From the NCBI GenBank assembly GCA_903772945.1, contig CAICTM010000347.1, positions 1-64,000 of the forward strand: a stretch of DNA of 64,000 bases, read 5' to 3'. The translations under genes were made by a program, and so were the position numbers. The notes beneath the pieces are model-generated. The model saw only the letters and a program-made list of their open reading frames with translations. It searched no databases and was not told the DNA's origin. The DNA is from Seminavis robusta. Lineage: Eukaryota; Bacillariophyta; Bacillariophyceae; Naviculales; Naviculaceae. Each line of letters opens with the position of its first letter. The stretch's first letter is position 1. Below, in pieces: positions 51,948-64,000 of the stretch.

Positions 51948-54777
51948 ATGAATGGCCAAAGCAATGCGTTGGGTGGCTCCGGGTCCCGAAATGCCCGTGA
52001 GGAGCAAGTGATGTACTACATGGACCCTGACCACCCGGATAGCTTCACGCCGCGTATCTCAGTTGCTACTACCAAGGCATCCGGAAAAGTGGAGAAAACA
52101 TTTCGTCAATTCGAGGCCAGTGATATGGAACGTGTGCTCGACTACGAAGATTGCGTCGATGCCCCCTCGGATGGGATCTTGATGGTCGGCGAAGATGATG
52201 GCAATGGAGGATACAAATTCCCAAATCGACACTGTTGTCTTCGTGGAAATTTCGTCTTTTACTTTGACACGGAAGATGTCGACGACAAAAGTGGACCCTA
52301 CTCAACCTACCACGCGCCGCCGTTGGGAGTAATTCCGTTGGATAACATTGACATTCAATTTCCGCCAGGAGGAAGGCGCGTCTTTCGGGAACATGCTCAC
52401 ACCGATGCCAGAAATGGATACGAATATGTCGTCCTTCATGAACCGCCAGAACTCTCAGACGACGAAGACAACGCAGAAGGGGGCGAAATTGTCGCCGAAA
52501 AAAAAGAAGTAGACCCTGCCGCGGAAGGGGAAGAGGGTGACCAGCCAGAAGAACCTGCTGGACCAAGCGCTAGACCGCCCATGTTTTTGGTGGCACTCAG
52601 CTTGGGAGAGCGACAACAGTGGGCGGAAGCTATCGAGTCAAGATCCAAAAATGCCGGACAGCCAACAATGCTTCGAGCCAGCTACTCCACGTCCCGTGCA
52701 ACTGGATCCAAGGGCGATGCCAAAGTGGCTTCTGTGAGACAGGATGCATCGCAAGGAGACCGTCGAAAGTCCACTAAAACAGGCGACAAAGAAGGAAAAG
52801 GAAAGAGTCTATTTGATTCAGATGACACTGAGGTCACCTCGGCGGTCAATGAATTTGGAGCAAATGGATTCTCCGAAATAAAATGGATGGACACATTCTT
52901 TGAAAACAACAATGATTATGATGCTCCTGACAAATGCGACCAAATGGAACACTTACAAGCAAGTATCAAAAAGAATCTCAAGGCGGCCGTGCTCGAGCAG
53001 TACGAGTATTTCGTACAGGCATCGGGAGAAATGACCACCATGGGCAAGGAAGTTTCCTCTCTTAAATCACTCGTCGAAACACAAATGGAAACTATCAGAG
53101 ATATGAAAGAGATTGACTTTTCGGGAACTCTCCGTGACTTCTCCAAGGACGTACCAGATGGCATGGGAATGGAAGAGGATGGATTCAAAACAAACGGAAA
53201 GAAGGGGAGGCGTCGGCAACCAGGTCCCTTTGGAGACGAAGAAAGTGAAATCTCGTCCGTGTTGGATGACCTCGGCAGCAACCATGATTTCATGCGGGGA
53301 ATCGGCAAAAACGGAGCGAATCAGAATCAAGCGGATGCACCTAATGAAACCACGGAAGACCCGGCACAGCTCATTGAGGTACCGACATGGCTAGATGAAG
53401 TTGGCGAGGAAGTGGCAGCCTTCGTGAAGGAAAGCCGCTACACAGACGCAATAGACTTATGGACAAAGGCGAAATCGGAAATTGCAGAGTTATTGGACAA
53501 GGTACGAACCAGCCAAGGCGTCCTGTGTTTTCTGGACCGGAACAATGTTGGAACCTCAGTCTTTTTTGCCTCTACAACAATTTTTGCAGCACGAAAATCC
53601 TGTCCAGCTTTGGCTTTCTAGCGCCCACCAAACACAGCTGCGGGCTCTTCAAAAGACCCTAGATACATTATCAAACCAAATGGCTCACAGGTTAGAAGAG
53701 AGCCTCCGTCGCAAGAACGAGGCTCTGAAGCAAGCATCAAAGCGTGAAAGGTCCGACCCTCGTGGATCCATGGCGCCAATTGTGTCCCCTTGTTGTCTCG
53801 AGGATGATGCATTGCCTTTGCAACTGCTGGTGAGACTGGGAAAAACACAAGAGGCAGCAGCTTCTTACTCCGCAAGAAGATCGCTGCTCTTACTCGAGAG
53901 GTAAGAACTGGAGGAGATGAAACAATGGTAATTGTCAAATAGGTTGCCTGGCTTCTGACGTTTGACTCGATCTTTGACGAACCAATGCCTAGTTTGCACG
54001 AGCAACCGATCTCTGGAGCTGGAAATGTTGACTTGGTCATATATTCGGCTCAGCTGAGTCAAAGTTTCTTTTCTTGTCTTGCCAGCGCTGTGGAGGGCTT
54101 TCTGGATCTTTTCATGGCAGCGGCTCCTAGTCTACATGGGGAGAAAGAGGATTCCAGTCTGGGGAGCTCACTGCACTCGTCTTCGACTTCCAAAAACATA
54201 CCTGCTGGTGCTGTCGCGTCGGTTGTTCTTTGGTGTGACGGGGAACTGTCCAAGTTTGCATCTGCCTTTGGTGGTGCTCGAATTCTTGCAAATCTGGCCT
54301 TATCCCCGCCCCCTCGTAATGCTGGAAAGCAACCACGCGTTGTCGATGGCCACCTCGATCCAAGTGGAAACAAAGAGAGACAGGTGAGTATTGTGCAAAT
54401 GGCAATTGGAGATGTATTTTCCATTGCAATTAATTTTGTTTTGTTGATTTGTACGCACAGAATGCAATAGAGGTGGCTGCCCAATGTGTCGATCAGGCGT
54501 TTTCATGCGCCTCACAAAACTTGGACTCTGTCGGTTTGCCCCTGACGCCTCGTTTGGCAGAATACATTCGGTAAGGCCAGCTTGCCTGATTTTTGTACTT
54601 TGTCCAAGCATGAACTGAATCAACATCTCACTGTGCAACATTGTAATGTTTAGCTCCCGGTTAAAGGGATGTGAAGCAGAGGTAGCTACACTGCTGAGCG
54701 AGCAGTGGAGCCATGTGACACTTGACTGGCAAAATCAACAAATGGACGAGAATGGTGACACAAGTGTTGACGTTTGA
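51948..54777 (+). CDS. EXO84: EXO84-like exocyst subunit with N-terminal PH domain
   Basis: Five exons: 51948-53501, 53590-53900, 53993-54383, 54461-54570 and 54654-54777, giving 829 aa; all joins are in phase and use GT-AG. Residues about 71-232 look like a PH domain (DGILMVGEDD...RHCCLRGNFVFYF ... QWAEAIESR) with an acidic insert. A Vps51/Exo84-type coil follows (311-385, MEHLQASIKKNLKAAVLEQYEYF). The Exo84 helical rods then begin at VPTWLDEVGEEVAAFVKESRYTDAI (about residue 480), and later exons continue the alpha-helical repeats to residue 829. Exo84 is an exocyst subunit tethering secretory vesicles to the plasma membrane. In animal EXOC8 the coil precedes the PH domain, and here the order is reversed. 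An upstream TTG in frame was rejected for the ATG. Confidence 0.83.
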
Positions 54778-54838
54778 ACAGCAAATTGAATAGTTAAACC
54801 AGTACATTAAGCCTTTCTGCATTGAGTTCAGACCATGT

Positions 54839-56189
<1,351 letters not shown>

Positions 56190-57040
56190 TGTTAATAATT
56201 GATGCAGACTTTGCTTTGAAGAGCGACTTTTGCCAAGAGCAGATTATGAGGATGAAGAGTAGTGAGAGATCGAAAACAACTAACTTTGGTTTTGAAAGAG
56301 TGTTGCAGGAATCGAATCATTGGGTTCTCGGCGCCTTGGCAACGGCTACTCTGGTACCATGGTACACTGTAGCTCCCAAAAACCAACGAATTGCTCGTTG
56401 GCCGGCCGGCTGAAGCTAACAGCAAAAGAAGGAGGGAAGCCTGTGAAATTCGCGCCCCACGGCAGCACCGTACAATACGGCTGTTGCATTTCGGTTCTCT
56501 TCGTAGATGAATCATTCGAATCATGAATGCACTTAAAGTTAAGGATAAAATGTACAGACCAAAATGATTTCTACCACCACAAAATACACGAACTCTTCAA
56601 CTACTAGCTAGCTAGCTAGCCAGTAGCTACTATCATAGCTATGCTTAGTACAGTAGCAAGATCTTCCACCACCATGCGCAACCAGCCCGGAAAGCTTCCA
56701 AGAATCGGCTCTCGGATCCTTCACCTACCCGCTCTCTTGCCTCGGAGCCGCCTGTGGTCTCTACACGGCTGTTGGCATAGATTTTTTGGCCTAGCTACTT
56801 CCAGGATGTGCCACATTGATATCAAGAACAGCACTGTGAGGAGAGCTGACTCTACTCTTCTTCCAGATTAATACAAGCTGTCGGTAACATGTCGAAGCGT
56901 GCTTTTGTCATTGCTCTGACTGCTAACAACTGGAGCCAGTGGACACGCTCATAGCTATGGTCACAGGTCACAGTCAGGAAGGGGGAAAACTCTGTATCTC
57001 TACTACAGTAAGTGTTACCTCTAGAATTGAACCAGTGCCT
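56190..57040. other. Spacer, H3 promoter to transhydrogenase 3' end
   Basis: I see no supported gene. It holds the H3 upstream element (56289-56302) and a (CTAG)n tract near 56606-56620. Short open frames such as 56641-56871 lack recognisable features. Confidence 0.5.
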
Positions 57041-60000
57041 CTAACCGTAGTAGGTTTTCACACCCGCAGCAAGTTTCTCCACAGTATCTTTGGCATCTCC
57101 CAAAAGCATATCCGTGTTTTCTTTGAGAAAGACAGGGTTGTCAACACCAGCATAACCAGCCGCCAAACTTCTTTTCATCACAATCACTTGCTTCGAGTTC
57201 CAAACACGTAGCACAGGCATACCGGCAATCTGAGAGTTGGGATCATCCTCAGCAGCGGAGTTCACGGTATCATTGGCTGCATCAATTATTGTTTACAACA
57301 TGAAGATTAGAGATCAGATACTCATGGCAGCTCAAGATGACAACAACTCAGCCAATTCCAAAAACATACCTCCAATGACCAAAACCACATCGGTTTCTCC
57401 AAAATCATCATTGATCTCTTCCATTTCCTCAACGATATCATAGGGAACTCCAGCTTCAGCAAGCAGCACCTAGAAGCAACAAGAACAATAGTCAACTCAG
57501 GTTGGACAAAACTCTGCTTGACAGCCAATACATGCATAGAACCGACTCACATTCAGCTGCCCGGGCATACGCCCAGCAACGGGGTGGATTGCAAAACGAA
57601 ATGACTTGCCCTGAGCACGGAGAGCCTCCGCCATCTCCTTAAGTGGGTACTGAGCATGTGCCACAGCCAAACCATAGCCAGGAACACAAATGATCTTTTC
57701 ACTTTCGGTCAAGAGTTTGACAGTCTCGTCAACATTTGTCATTGTCGCCTCGCCTTCAAATGTCATTGCCTCACCGGTGCCTGTGGCTTTGGTTCCGAAG
57801 CCACCAAGGATAACTGAGACAATGTCCCTGTTCATGGCATCACACATAATCTTGGTAAGGGCAGCTCCAGAGCATCCAATCAAGGCCCCTACAGTCGTCA
57901 TGATTGGCATATCCAACATGAAGCCTTCCGCACACAACGCCCAGCCAGAATAACTGTTGAGGACCGTGATAACAACAGGCATATCAGCTCCACCGATTGA
58001 TGCAGTCATGTGCCATCCAAGGATTCCACTCGTAGTCAATGCGCTGCTGAGCGCGCCCATTCCGAGACCAACTTCAGGGCCTCCCATGACGACGGCTCCT
58101 GCTCCCAAAGTAGCAGCTCCAAGACCCATGTTGATTTGATCACGCTGGGCCAGTTGCAAGGGGGCCGAGTCCAAACGCCCATCCAACTTGCCAAAGGCTA
58201 CCAACGAACCGGTGAACGTGACACTTCCAATCACAGTGGCTAGGTAGATGCTGCTCAAATGGACGCCATCCAGTTTTGTGACATCTGGAACATTCATGTA
58301 GTCGCCAACGGCGGCGGCACTGGCTGCCTACAAGGATCAGAAGAAACAATAGACAAGTTAGCAAATTTTGTTTACCACAATGCAAACCCATATGATGGCG
58401 AAAATACACACCAATCCAACCAAGGAATGGAATGCTGCAACTGTCTGTGGAAGTGAGGTTGGCTCGACACGATGACCAATGTAGTTTCCAGCAGCAGCTC
58501 CCAATCCCATGAGACCAGCAATTCCAGCAGTAGCGCCCCAACTAGGTTGGAGATGTCCGAGTGTAGAGATGACACCCAAGGCTACTCCTGCTTGACCCGA
58601 GACAGCACCAAGGCGAGCTGTGGACTGAGAAGCCAATCCACCAATTCCTCCAATACACAAGATACCCGACAGAGTGGCAGCGGCTGCATCGATTTCGGGG
58701 AACTTTCCAGACATGGACGCTGCCGTGTAGAGCGCAAGGGTGGCTCCAGCTGGGTAGCCGTACATGTGGTAGTACTCTGGTGGATCGTCTGGACGTTTGA
58801 ACATGTCCAACATCTTTGTTGTCACAATGAAACCCCCTGTTGATTTGATTCAAGGATCGTGACAAAGTGAGACACAAAAGAACGTATTCAGCAAGTCAAG
58901 AACAAAAACAGCAAGGAAGCGTCTGCGTACCAACAATGTTCACGGTGGATAGAGTGGTTGCGGCAGCTCCCAAGAAACTGACACTGGGTTTGGTAGAATG
59001 AGCCAACAAGTGCATTCCTCCCAAAGCCGTGGTACCCGAAATGGCATTTGTGACAGCCATCAAAGGCGAGTGTAGAGCATGAGAGACCCCCAGAACGACT
59101 TGAACTCCAATAATGTTACTCAAGGCAAAGGTGGTGAGCATGGAAGAAAAAGCCGGATTGGGAGCACATGCTCCCATGGCCAATATCCCGGCAGACAACA
59201 TTCCAGCCTGTTTGGCTCCTTGAATGTAGGGAGCTTTGTAATCAATGACGGGTTCGACGGCATCCTTGGTTTCTTCTTCCTTGGGTGCGGGTGGAGGGGG
59301 TGGTGCAGGAGCTGGCCACATTAGTTTTCCATTTTCGAGAACGAGCATACCTCTGACGGCTTCATCGTCGTGATCAATAAAGTAGTATCCAGCCTCCTTG
59401 CTGGTATGTGGTCCAGCACTCAACAAGAACTTGGAGATGTTGTTGGCATATAGACTGGACGATGTCGTAGCGAGTCGCGACGGCATGTCGGTGTATCCAA
59501 TGCAAGTGACCCCATTTTCAGTGACAATTTTTTGATCGGCCACTGTGGTTTCGACATTACCTCCAGCTTCTGCCGCGAGATCTACAGTGACGGAGCCCGA
59601 TTTCATTTTTGCGACCATTTCCTTGGTGACCATGGTGGGTGCAGTTCGTCCTGGAATCAAAGCGGTGGTGATGACAATGTCAACATCTTCGCACTGTCTG
59701 GTCAACATATCTCGTGCCGCTGCATGCCATTCCTTGCTCATTTCCTTGGCATATCCTCCCGCTCCAGATCCATCTTCTTGGTAATCGACTTCGAGAAACT
59801 GTCCTCCCATGGCTTCGACTTGCTCTTTTGTGACGGGTCTGACATCAAAGGCTCGCACCACAGCTCCAAGATTTTTCGCGGTTTGAATGGCTGCCAATCC
59901 CGCGACACCTGTTCCAATGACGAGTACTTTTGCAGGAGGAACCTTTCCAGCGGCAGTCATTTGTCCGGCAAAGAATCTTCCAAATTCATTGGATGCTTCT

Positions 60001-60569
60001 AGTACGGCTCTGTATCCGGCAATGTTTGCTTGACTGGAGAGCGCATCGTAAGTCTGTCCTCTGGAGAGAGTTCTGGGAATACAATCCATGGCAAATACAG
60101 TGGCTTTTTGGTCTTGTAGTTGTTGGACGAGTTCCTTGTTTTGGGCAGGATAGACGAATGAAATGAGTGCTTTATCTCCCAATTTGGCAGCTTCTTCCGT
60201 CGAAGGAGGACGCAATTTCAAGACAATATCCGATTGATTCCAAACATCGTCAGCTGTGGAAGCAATGGATGCTCCTGCCGCTTCGTAGTCGGCATTGGAG
60301 AAATGCGATTTGCTGCCAGCGCCATCTTCAATGAGGACGTTGAACCCAGGCTTGACCAATCTTCCGACGGATTCCGGCGAGGCAGCCACACGACGTTCCA
60401 ACGGAAAATGTTCCTTGGGGATTCCTACTGTAAGTTTGTCATAGGGAATTCCCTTGGGTGGTGCTTTCTTGTCATCGTCCACCTTGGTCGAGAAAGTTCG
60501 AAGGTAGTGGGTGGGAGGCCGGAATCGGCCTCTCGCCAAAGACCCACTGGTCGAAAGGACCCGTAACAT
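57041..60569 (-). CDS. NNT: NAD(P) transhydrogenase, proton-translocating, single chain
   Basis: Five exons on the minus strand: 58931-60569, 58376-58836, 57551-58327, 57370-57469 and 57041-57276, giving 1,070 aa with all joins in phase. Residues about 1-30 form a basic Ser/Arg-rich leader fitting an organelle presequence. A PntA-type NAD-binding domain follows ([18 protein letters not shown], then [21 protein letters not shown] and VRAFDVR). A Pro-rich linker ([12 protein letters not shown]) then joins it to about 13 membrane segments, with the junction motif [22 protein letters not shown]. The PntB-type NADP-binding domain has the [13 protein letters not shown]-like segment, VLVIGxNDTVN and [18 protein letters not shown]. 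The enzyme uses the proton gradient to transfer hydride from NADH to NADP in the mitochondrial inner membrane. Length and order match the eukaryotic fused form. Confidence 0.96.
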
Positions 60570-61434
60570 GATGTTGCTTTCCTAGATGGATCGATCAATG
60601 GAATTGATTACACAAAGGCTCCACCAATACCGTATGACTCCAACTATTGCTAGATGTACTCTATCGGCCTCTACTCGATCTAGCCTGTACCAAGTACCTG
60701 GAAGTTGGTTGTGTGCGTGCTGATGGCCAATAGAATAAAATGGTCGTTGAACTGGTGCTGGAAGATCCAACAAGGTTCTCAAAAGTTTACTCAGGTTTTC
60801 TAAGAGCCCTCCGTTTTGGATCCAATCTTCCAGAGGATTTTGTGGAGAGGCCGGCCGGCGTTAGAATCGAACCCTTTTTCTTACTACAAGGGACAAGGCT
60901 TGTGCATGCACTTAAATATCGACGGTTGTTAAATCTTTCAATTGATTCGTTGACTGTGCTTGATGACACCCTTTTCTTTGACGATGGCATTGCTACGCTC
61001 CGACGGAGCCAGAGACAAGAGACGGAAAAGCTTATTATCCTGTGTTATTTTCAAAACTGACCTGTCCTGATCATCAAGCTACCGTATCCAATCAAGTACC
61101 TGATAGCTAGTTTGCCGCAGCCAAGAATTCGAAGAATTAGAGCAAGCAGAAGAAGAAGAAGTTTTTCTTTATATTATTTATTGCTTCTACCATTACGACA
61201 ACGACAACGACCCACCTGGGCAGTGCCACACGGACGGCTCCTGTTTATTGCAACGAAGCGTTTCGCCAACGAACAGAACAGGCAGCAGCACCAAAAAGTC
61301 CTTCCTTGTTGGAGTTGTGTACTCCGGATTTCGATTGTGTCTGCGGCAGAAGTCGAACTGACACGGCAGACGACAATCACTCCATAATCACCGACACTGG
61401 TTCTACTACACGTACTACTACTGGTACTAGTACC
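60570..61434. other. Divergent promoter spacer, transhydrogenase and ELMO genes
   Basis: No gene is supported. The region includes both upstream sequences. An AAGAAGAAGAAG tract lies near 61152-61161. Confidence 0.5.
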
Positions 61435-63203
61435 ATGGAATCCTCTCCACAACCTCCCAACCGCTTGGGAGAATTGGCGGGAAATGCGGGACGAGCATTT
61501 AGTCAATTTGCCACTTCGTCACTCCAAAATTTAACCACCCGGAGATACACATTACCCGATAAGAGTGTCGCCTCACAGGTACTCATGTATCGACAATTGC
61601 TACATACCAAGTGCCGTCCTGGATTGAAATTGTCACGAGACTACCAAGGAACTCCTGCCCAAAAGGCCGTCCTACACATGCCGGTGAGTACCGTACTAGC
61701 TAGCTAGATACTAGTAGGGATGGATCGATTGATTTTCTCGTTTTCGTAGTGGCATTTTCTGACACTTTGTCATCCCAAATTCTATTCTTTCCGTGCCTTT
61801 GGATCAGTGGTGGGAAGAAGGAATTGAACAAACAGGAAAAATGATCATTTCATACGACAACCTCATTGTACGACTCTGGCTGAATGGAGCAATTATGCCA
61901 TATGTACAGATTCTAGAAGCAGTCGACAAGGCGTCCATTGAAACACTCGTAGATGAAAAGGGACTGCCACCTATTCCACATGATTATTGGGTCGATAGAC
62001 TCGGATTCCAACAACCTGATCCCGTCACTGACTTTCGTTCCGGTGGAGTCTTGAGTCTAGCCATGATGGTACACATTGTTGAGGCGTGGTGCGTAGAATG
62101 AATCGAATCGAATGATGCATCTTCCAATCGAATACTTATACCACTTCCAAGAGCAACTCTCACATTATTTGGCTCCTTCTGCTTTAGTCCTCAAGTCCAC
62201 GAACGATTCGTGGCCCCCAAAGGCGATGCATCCGTCTTGCCCTTTGGTATTACATGCATTAATGTCACGGATATGCTCTCCAAATTCTGTATGCTCGCAA
62301 AGAGTGTCGATCGAATGGATGCATTGCTCAGTCAAAAACCATTTTGGAGATGCTTTGCTGATCCATCCTCCATTCTCGTACTACAAGAACTTTCGCTCGA
62401 TATGCTCGCCGATGTCGTAGTCGAACTCTCCGAAGAACGACGGATTCCAGGATACACCGCGCCGGATGACGACAAGAACCAAAGTAGCTTGCACAATGAC
62501 AAGGATGAACCGGGAAAGGTAGGCTCCTTCACCTACCTGGAATGTTTTTTGACTCGACTCAACTCGAGTCGATTCATTCATTCATTCTATTGACCGTAGT
62601 ATGAACTAACACTCTTTGTCTTCCTCTGCCATACCGGTACGGCAGGTCACTGTGTTTGATTTCTCCGTCATCATGGAACGAACCGAAAAGCGAGTAGAAC
62701 GGGATTTATTGGGGGCTGGACCCAAATCCGTGGAAGAACTCAGAGCGGTTCGGCTACGATTGAAACAGCGATATCGCAATCAACTAGAACGAACAAAACA
62801 GAGGGCCGAACAACAACGCCAGAAACAACAGCAACAACAATTGAAGCAGCAAGATGGAAACAACAACAACGAAGGAGACGAAAACAACAATGTGGGTAGT
62901 ACTGGTATGCAAGACTCTCGAAAGATGGCCGATCAAGTCATGTCCCATGCGACCAACGTTGCCAGTGGGGCCACGACCATGGCAGCCGGTGTACTGGCCA
63001 AAATAAAGAGTCCTGGGTTCAACCCACTTCGAAAAGGAGAGGATGGAGATGAAGCTGCCAAGTCCAGCCAACGACCCGAAGAACCCGACCTGATGGCATT
63101 CTCGGGCTCGGAGGAGGATGGGGATTGGGTGCAGTCACCTATGGAGCCTCCAACGGACGCAATTGAACACTTTAGTATTGACGACGACGACGACATGCTG
63201 TAG
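61435..63203 (+). CDS. ELMO-domain protein
   Basis: Four exons: 61435-61683, 61808-62088, 62188-62518 and 62646-63203, giving 472 aa. The join of exons 2 and 3 splits a Cys codon. The start ATG has context ACCATGG. Exons 2-3 carry an ELMO/CED-12 domain: the key segment DYWVDRLGFQQPDPVTDFRSGG (in parts YWVDRLGFQ and DPVTDFRSGG) and then VLPFGITCINVTDML match the DxRxxG-type and INxTxML parts of ELMOD proteins. The C-terminal exon begins with a charged helix (RTEKRVERDLL...RLRLKQRYRNQ) and ends in Gln-, Asn- and Asp-rich low complexity with FSIDDDDDML. ELMOD proteins act as GAPs for Arf-family GTPases, but the catalytic Arg has not been checked here. An involvement in membrane traffic is inferred from the family. 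Confidence 0.82.
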
Positions 63204-64000
63204 TCACTATAAGAATAATGCGGATATACCTCTGTCCCACCCCGCAGATGTTACTAGTCCGTGTAGTGATAACCAGGGGCAAACAGCACACATCAATTGC
63301 AGACATCGATGACTTGCCGACGTTCAACAATGGGCTCGACGTGTTGACGGTACATGTAACTTGCACGCCAGTCCTAATATGTGAGCGCTTCGCAAAGAAC
63401 ATTGCTTCATTTGATTGCAGGGTGGTATCTAGCAAGGCATCCAGTACATGTAGCCTGTATGTCAGTCCTAAACTGGCTAGATATTGATAGTACATCGTAA
63501 TGATTGGTTGAATGAAGCAGCTTAGCGGTGATATCTATATACAAAAGGAAGCAGACGGATGCTCAAAACATTGTGCATAGTACCAGTACTATTATAGTAC
63601 GCAGAAGAGAGCGAGAGCTTCATTGATTGCCAGGAACCTGCATGTATCCGTACAAAAAAAAAAACACAAAACCATTGTATTGTTTGGCAAAGGAAAACGC
63701 AATTTGCTCCGAGTACGGTACTTCTGTCCACGCAACCGTCGACAACCTGATAAACGCTTGCATGCATCAGCACCCTTGAAATTCGAGCAGACGTCTTGTT
63801 TTGTTTCCCAACACGTTCTCGCTCATTCGCCTACACAGCCAGTCAACGACAATGTCATCTACCGCCTCTTCGACTCGCACGTCGTTCGCGCCCTGGACTC
63901 GACTCGACCTTCACCGTAGAGATTGATCCCGTTAACAATCAAACGGAAGTGGAATGCTCAATACTGCTCTTGTCTTCCTCCTACTTGGCGTTGTTCCGGA
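63204..64000. other. Right edge, no firm gene
   Basis: I see no gene I can support. The last ~150 bases have an open plus-strand frame reading ...STFTVEIDPVNNQTEVEC... to the window end without an obvious start, perhaps the first exon of a gene beyond the edge. Confidence 0.35.

Noticed and set aside
60840-60900. A tRNA-like B-box word (reverse of GAATCGAACC)
   Set aside because: The flanking bases do not form a T stem and no anticodon arm can be drawn, so it is a chance word.

Overview
This 64-kb window is nuclear DNA of a photosynthetic-type stramenopile, most probably a diatom. This is inferred from compact genes with short GT-AG introns (about 60-120 bp), a sulfotransferase and a TylF-like methyltransferase of the kind common in diatoms, a fused NAD(P) transhydrogenase, and a repeat-family coding fragment of a type I associate with diatom genomes. 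No species is claimed. I found no bacterial operons, rRNA or CRISPR arrays, and no tRNA I could support.

Left part (1-21 kb): the 3' part of an Nse4 (SMC5/6 complex) gene; a two-exon calpain with a complete Cys-His-Asn triad; a membrane-anchored TylF-like methyltransferase; a 3.7-kb repeat-rich stretch with short duplications, a 157-bp tandem array and a 736-bp hAT-type transposon flanked by a perfect 8-bp target duplication; a secreted or membrane sulfotransferase; an unresolved EF-hand-containing locus; a divergent histone H3 variant gene (minus strand); a NEDD1/GCP-WD homologue; and a canonical histone H3 gene (minus).

Middle (21-41 kb): one intron-free 12.7-kb minus-strand ORF encodes a 4,226-residue protein made almost wholly of IQ (calmodulin-binding) motifs, with young 639-bp internal tandem copies. 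It is followed by an ankyrin-like protein, a broken mobile-element fragment, and a three-exon DOT1-like methyltransferase.

Right part (41-64 kb): a four-exon, 1,882-residue membrane-anchored coiled-coil protein built from about 22 units of about 75 residues; a DHYC-type palmitoyltransferase; an EXO84-like exocyst gene flanked by two oppositely oriented H3 copies lying in 1.13-kb inverted arms, each copy short of one base at a different place; a complete five-exon NAD(P) transhydrogenase (minus); an ELMO-domain gene; and an unassigned right edge.

Two themes recur. The first is chromatin: four H3 genes, a DOT1-like enzyme and Nse4. The second is microtubule, cytoskeleton and membrane traffic: NEDD1, the IQ giant, EXO84, ELMO and the palmitoyltransferase. 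Spacers are full of the palindromes GTACCGGTAC and CTAGCTAG, which are rare inside genes. I see no single operon-like system. The most unusual items are the K14- and K79-lacking H3 variant, the IQ giant, the repeat-built coiled-coil protein, and the H3 inverted pair.
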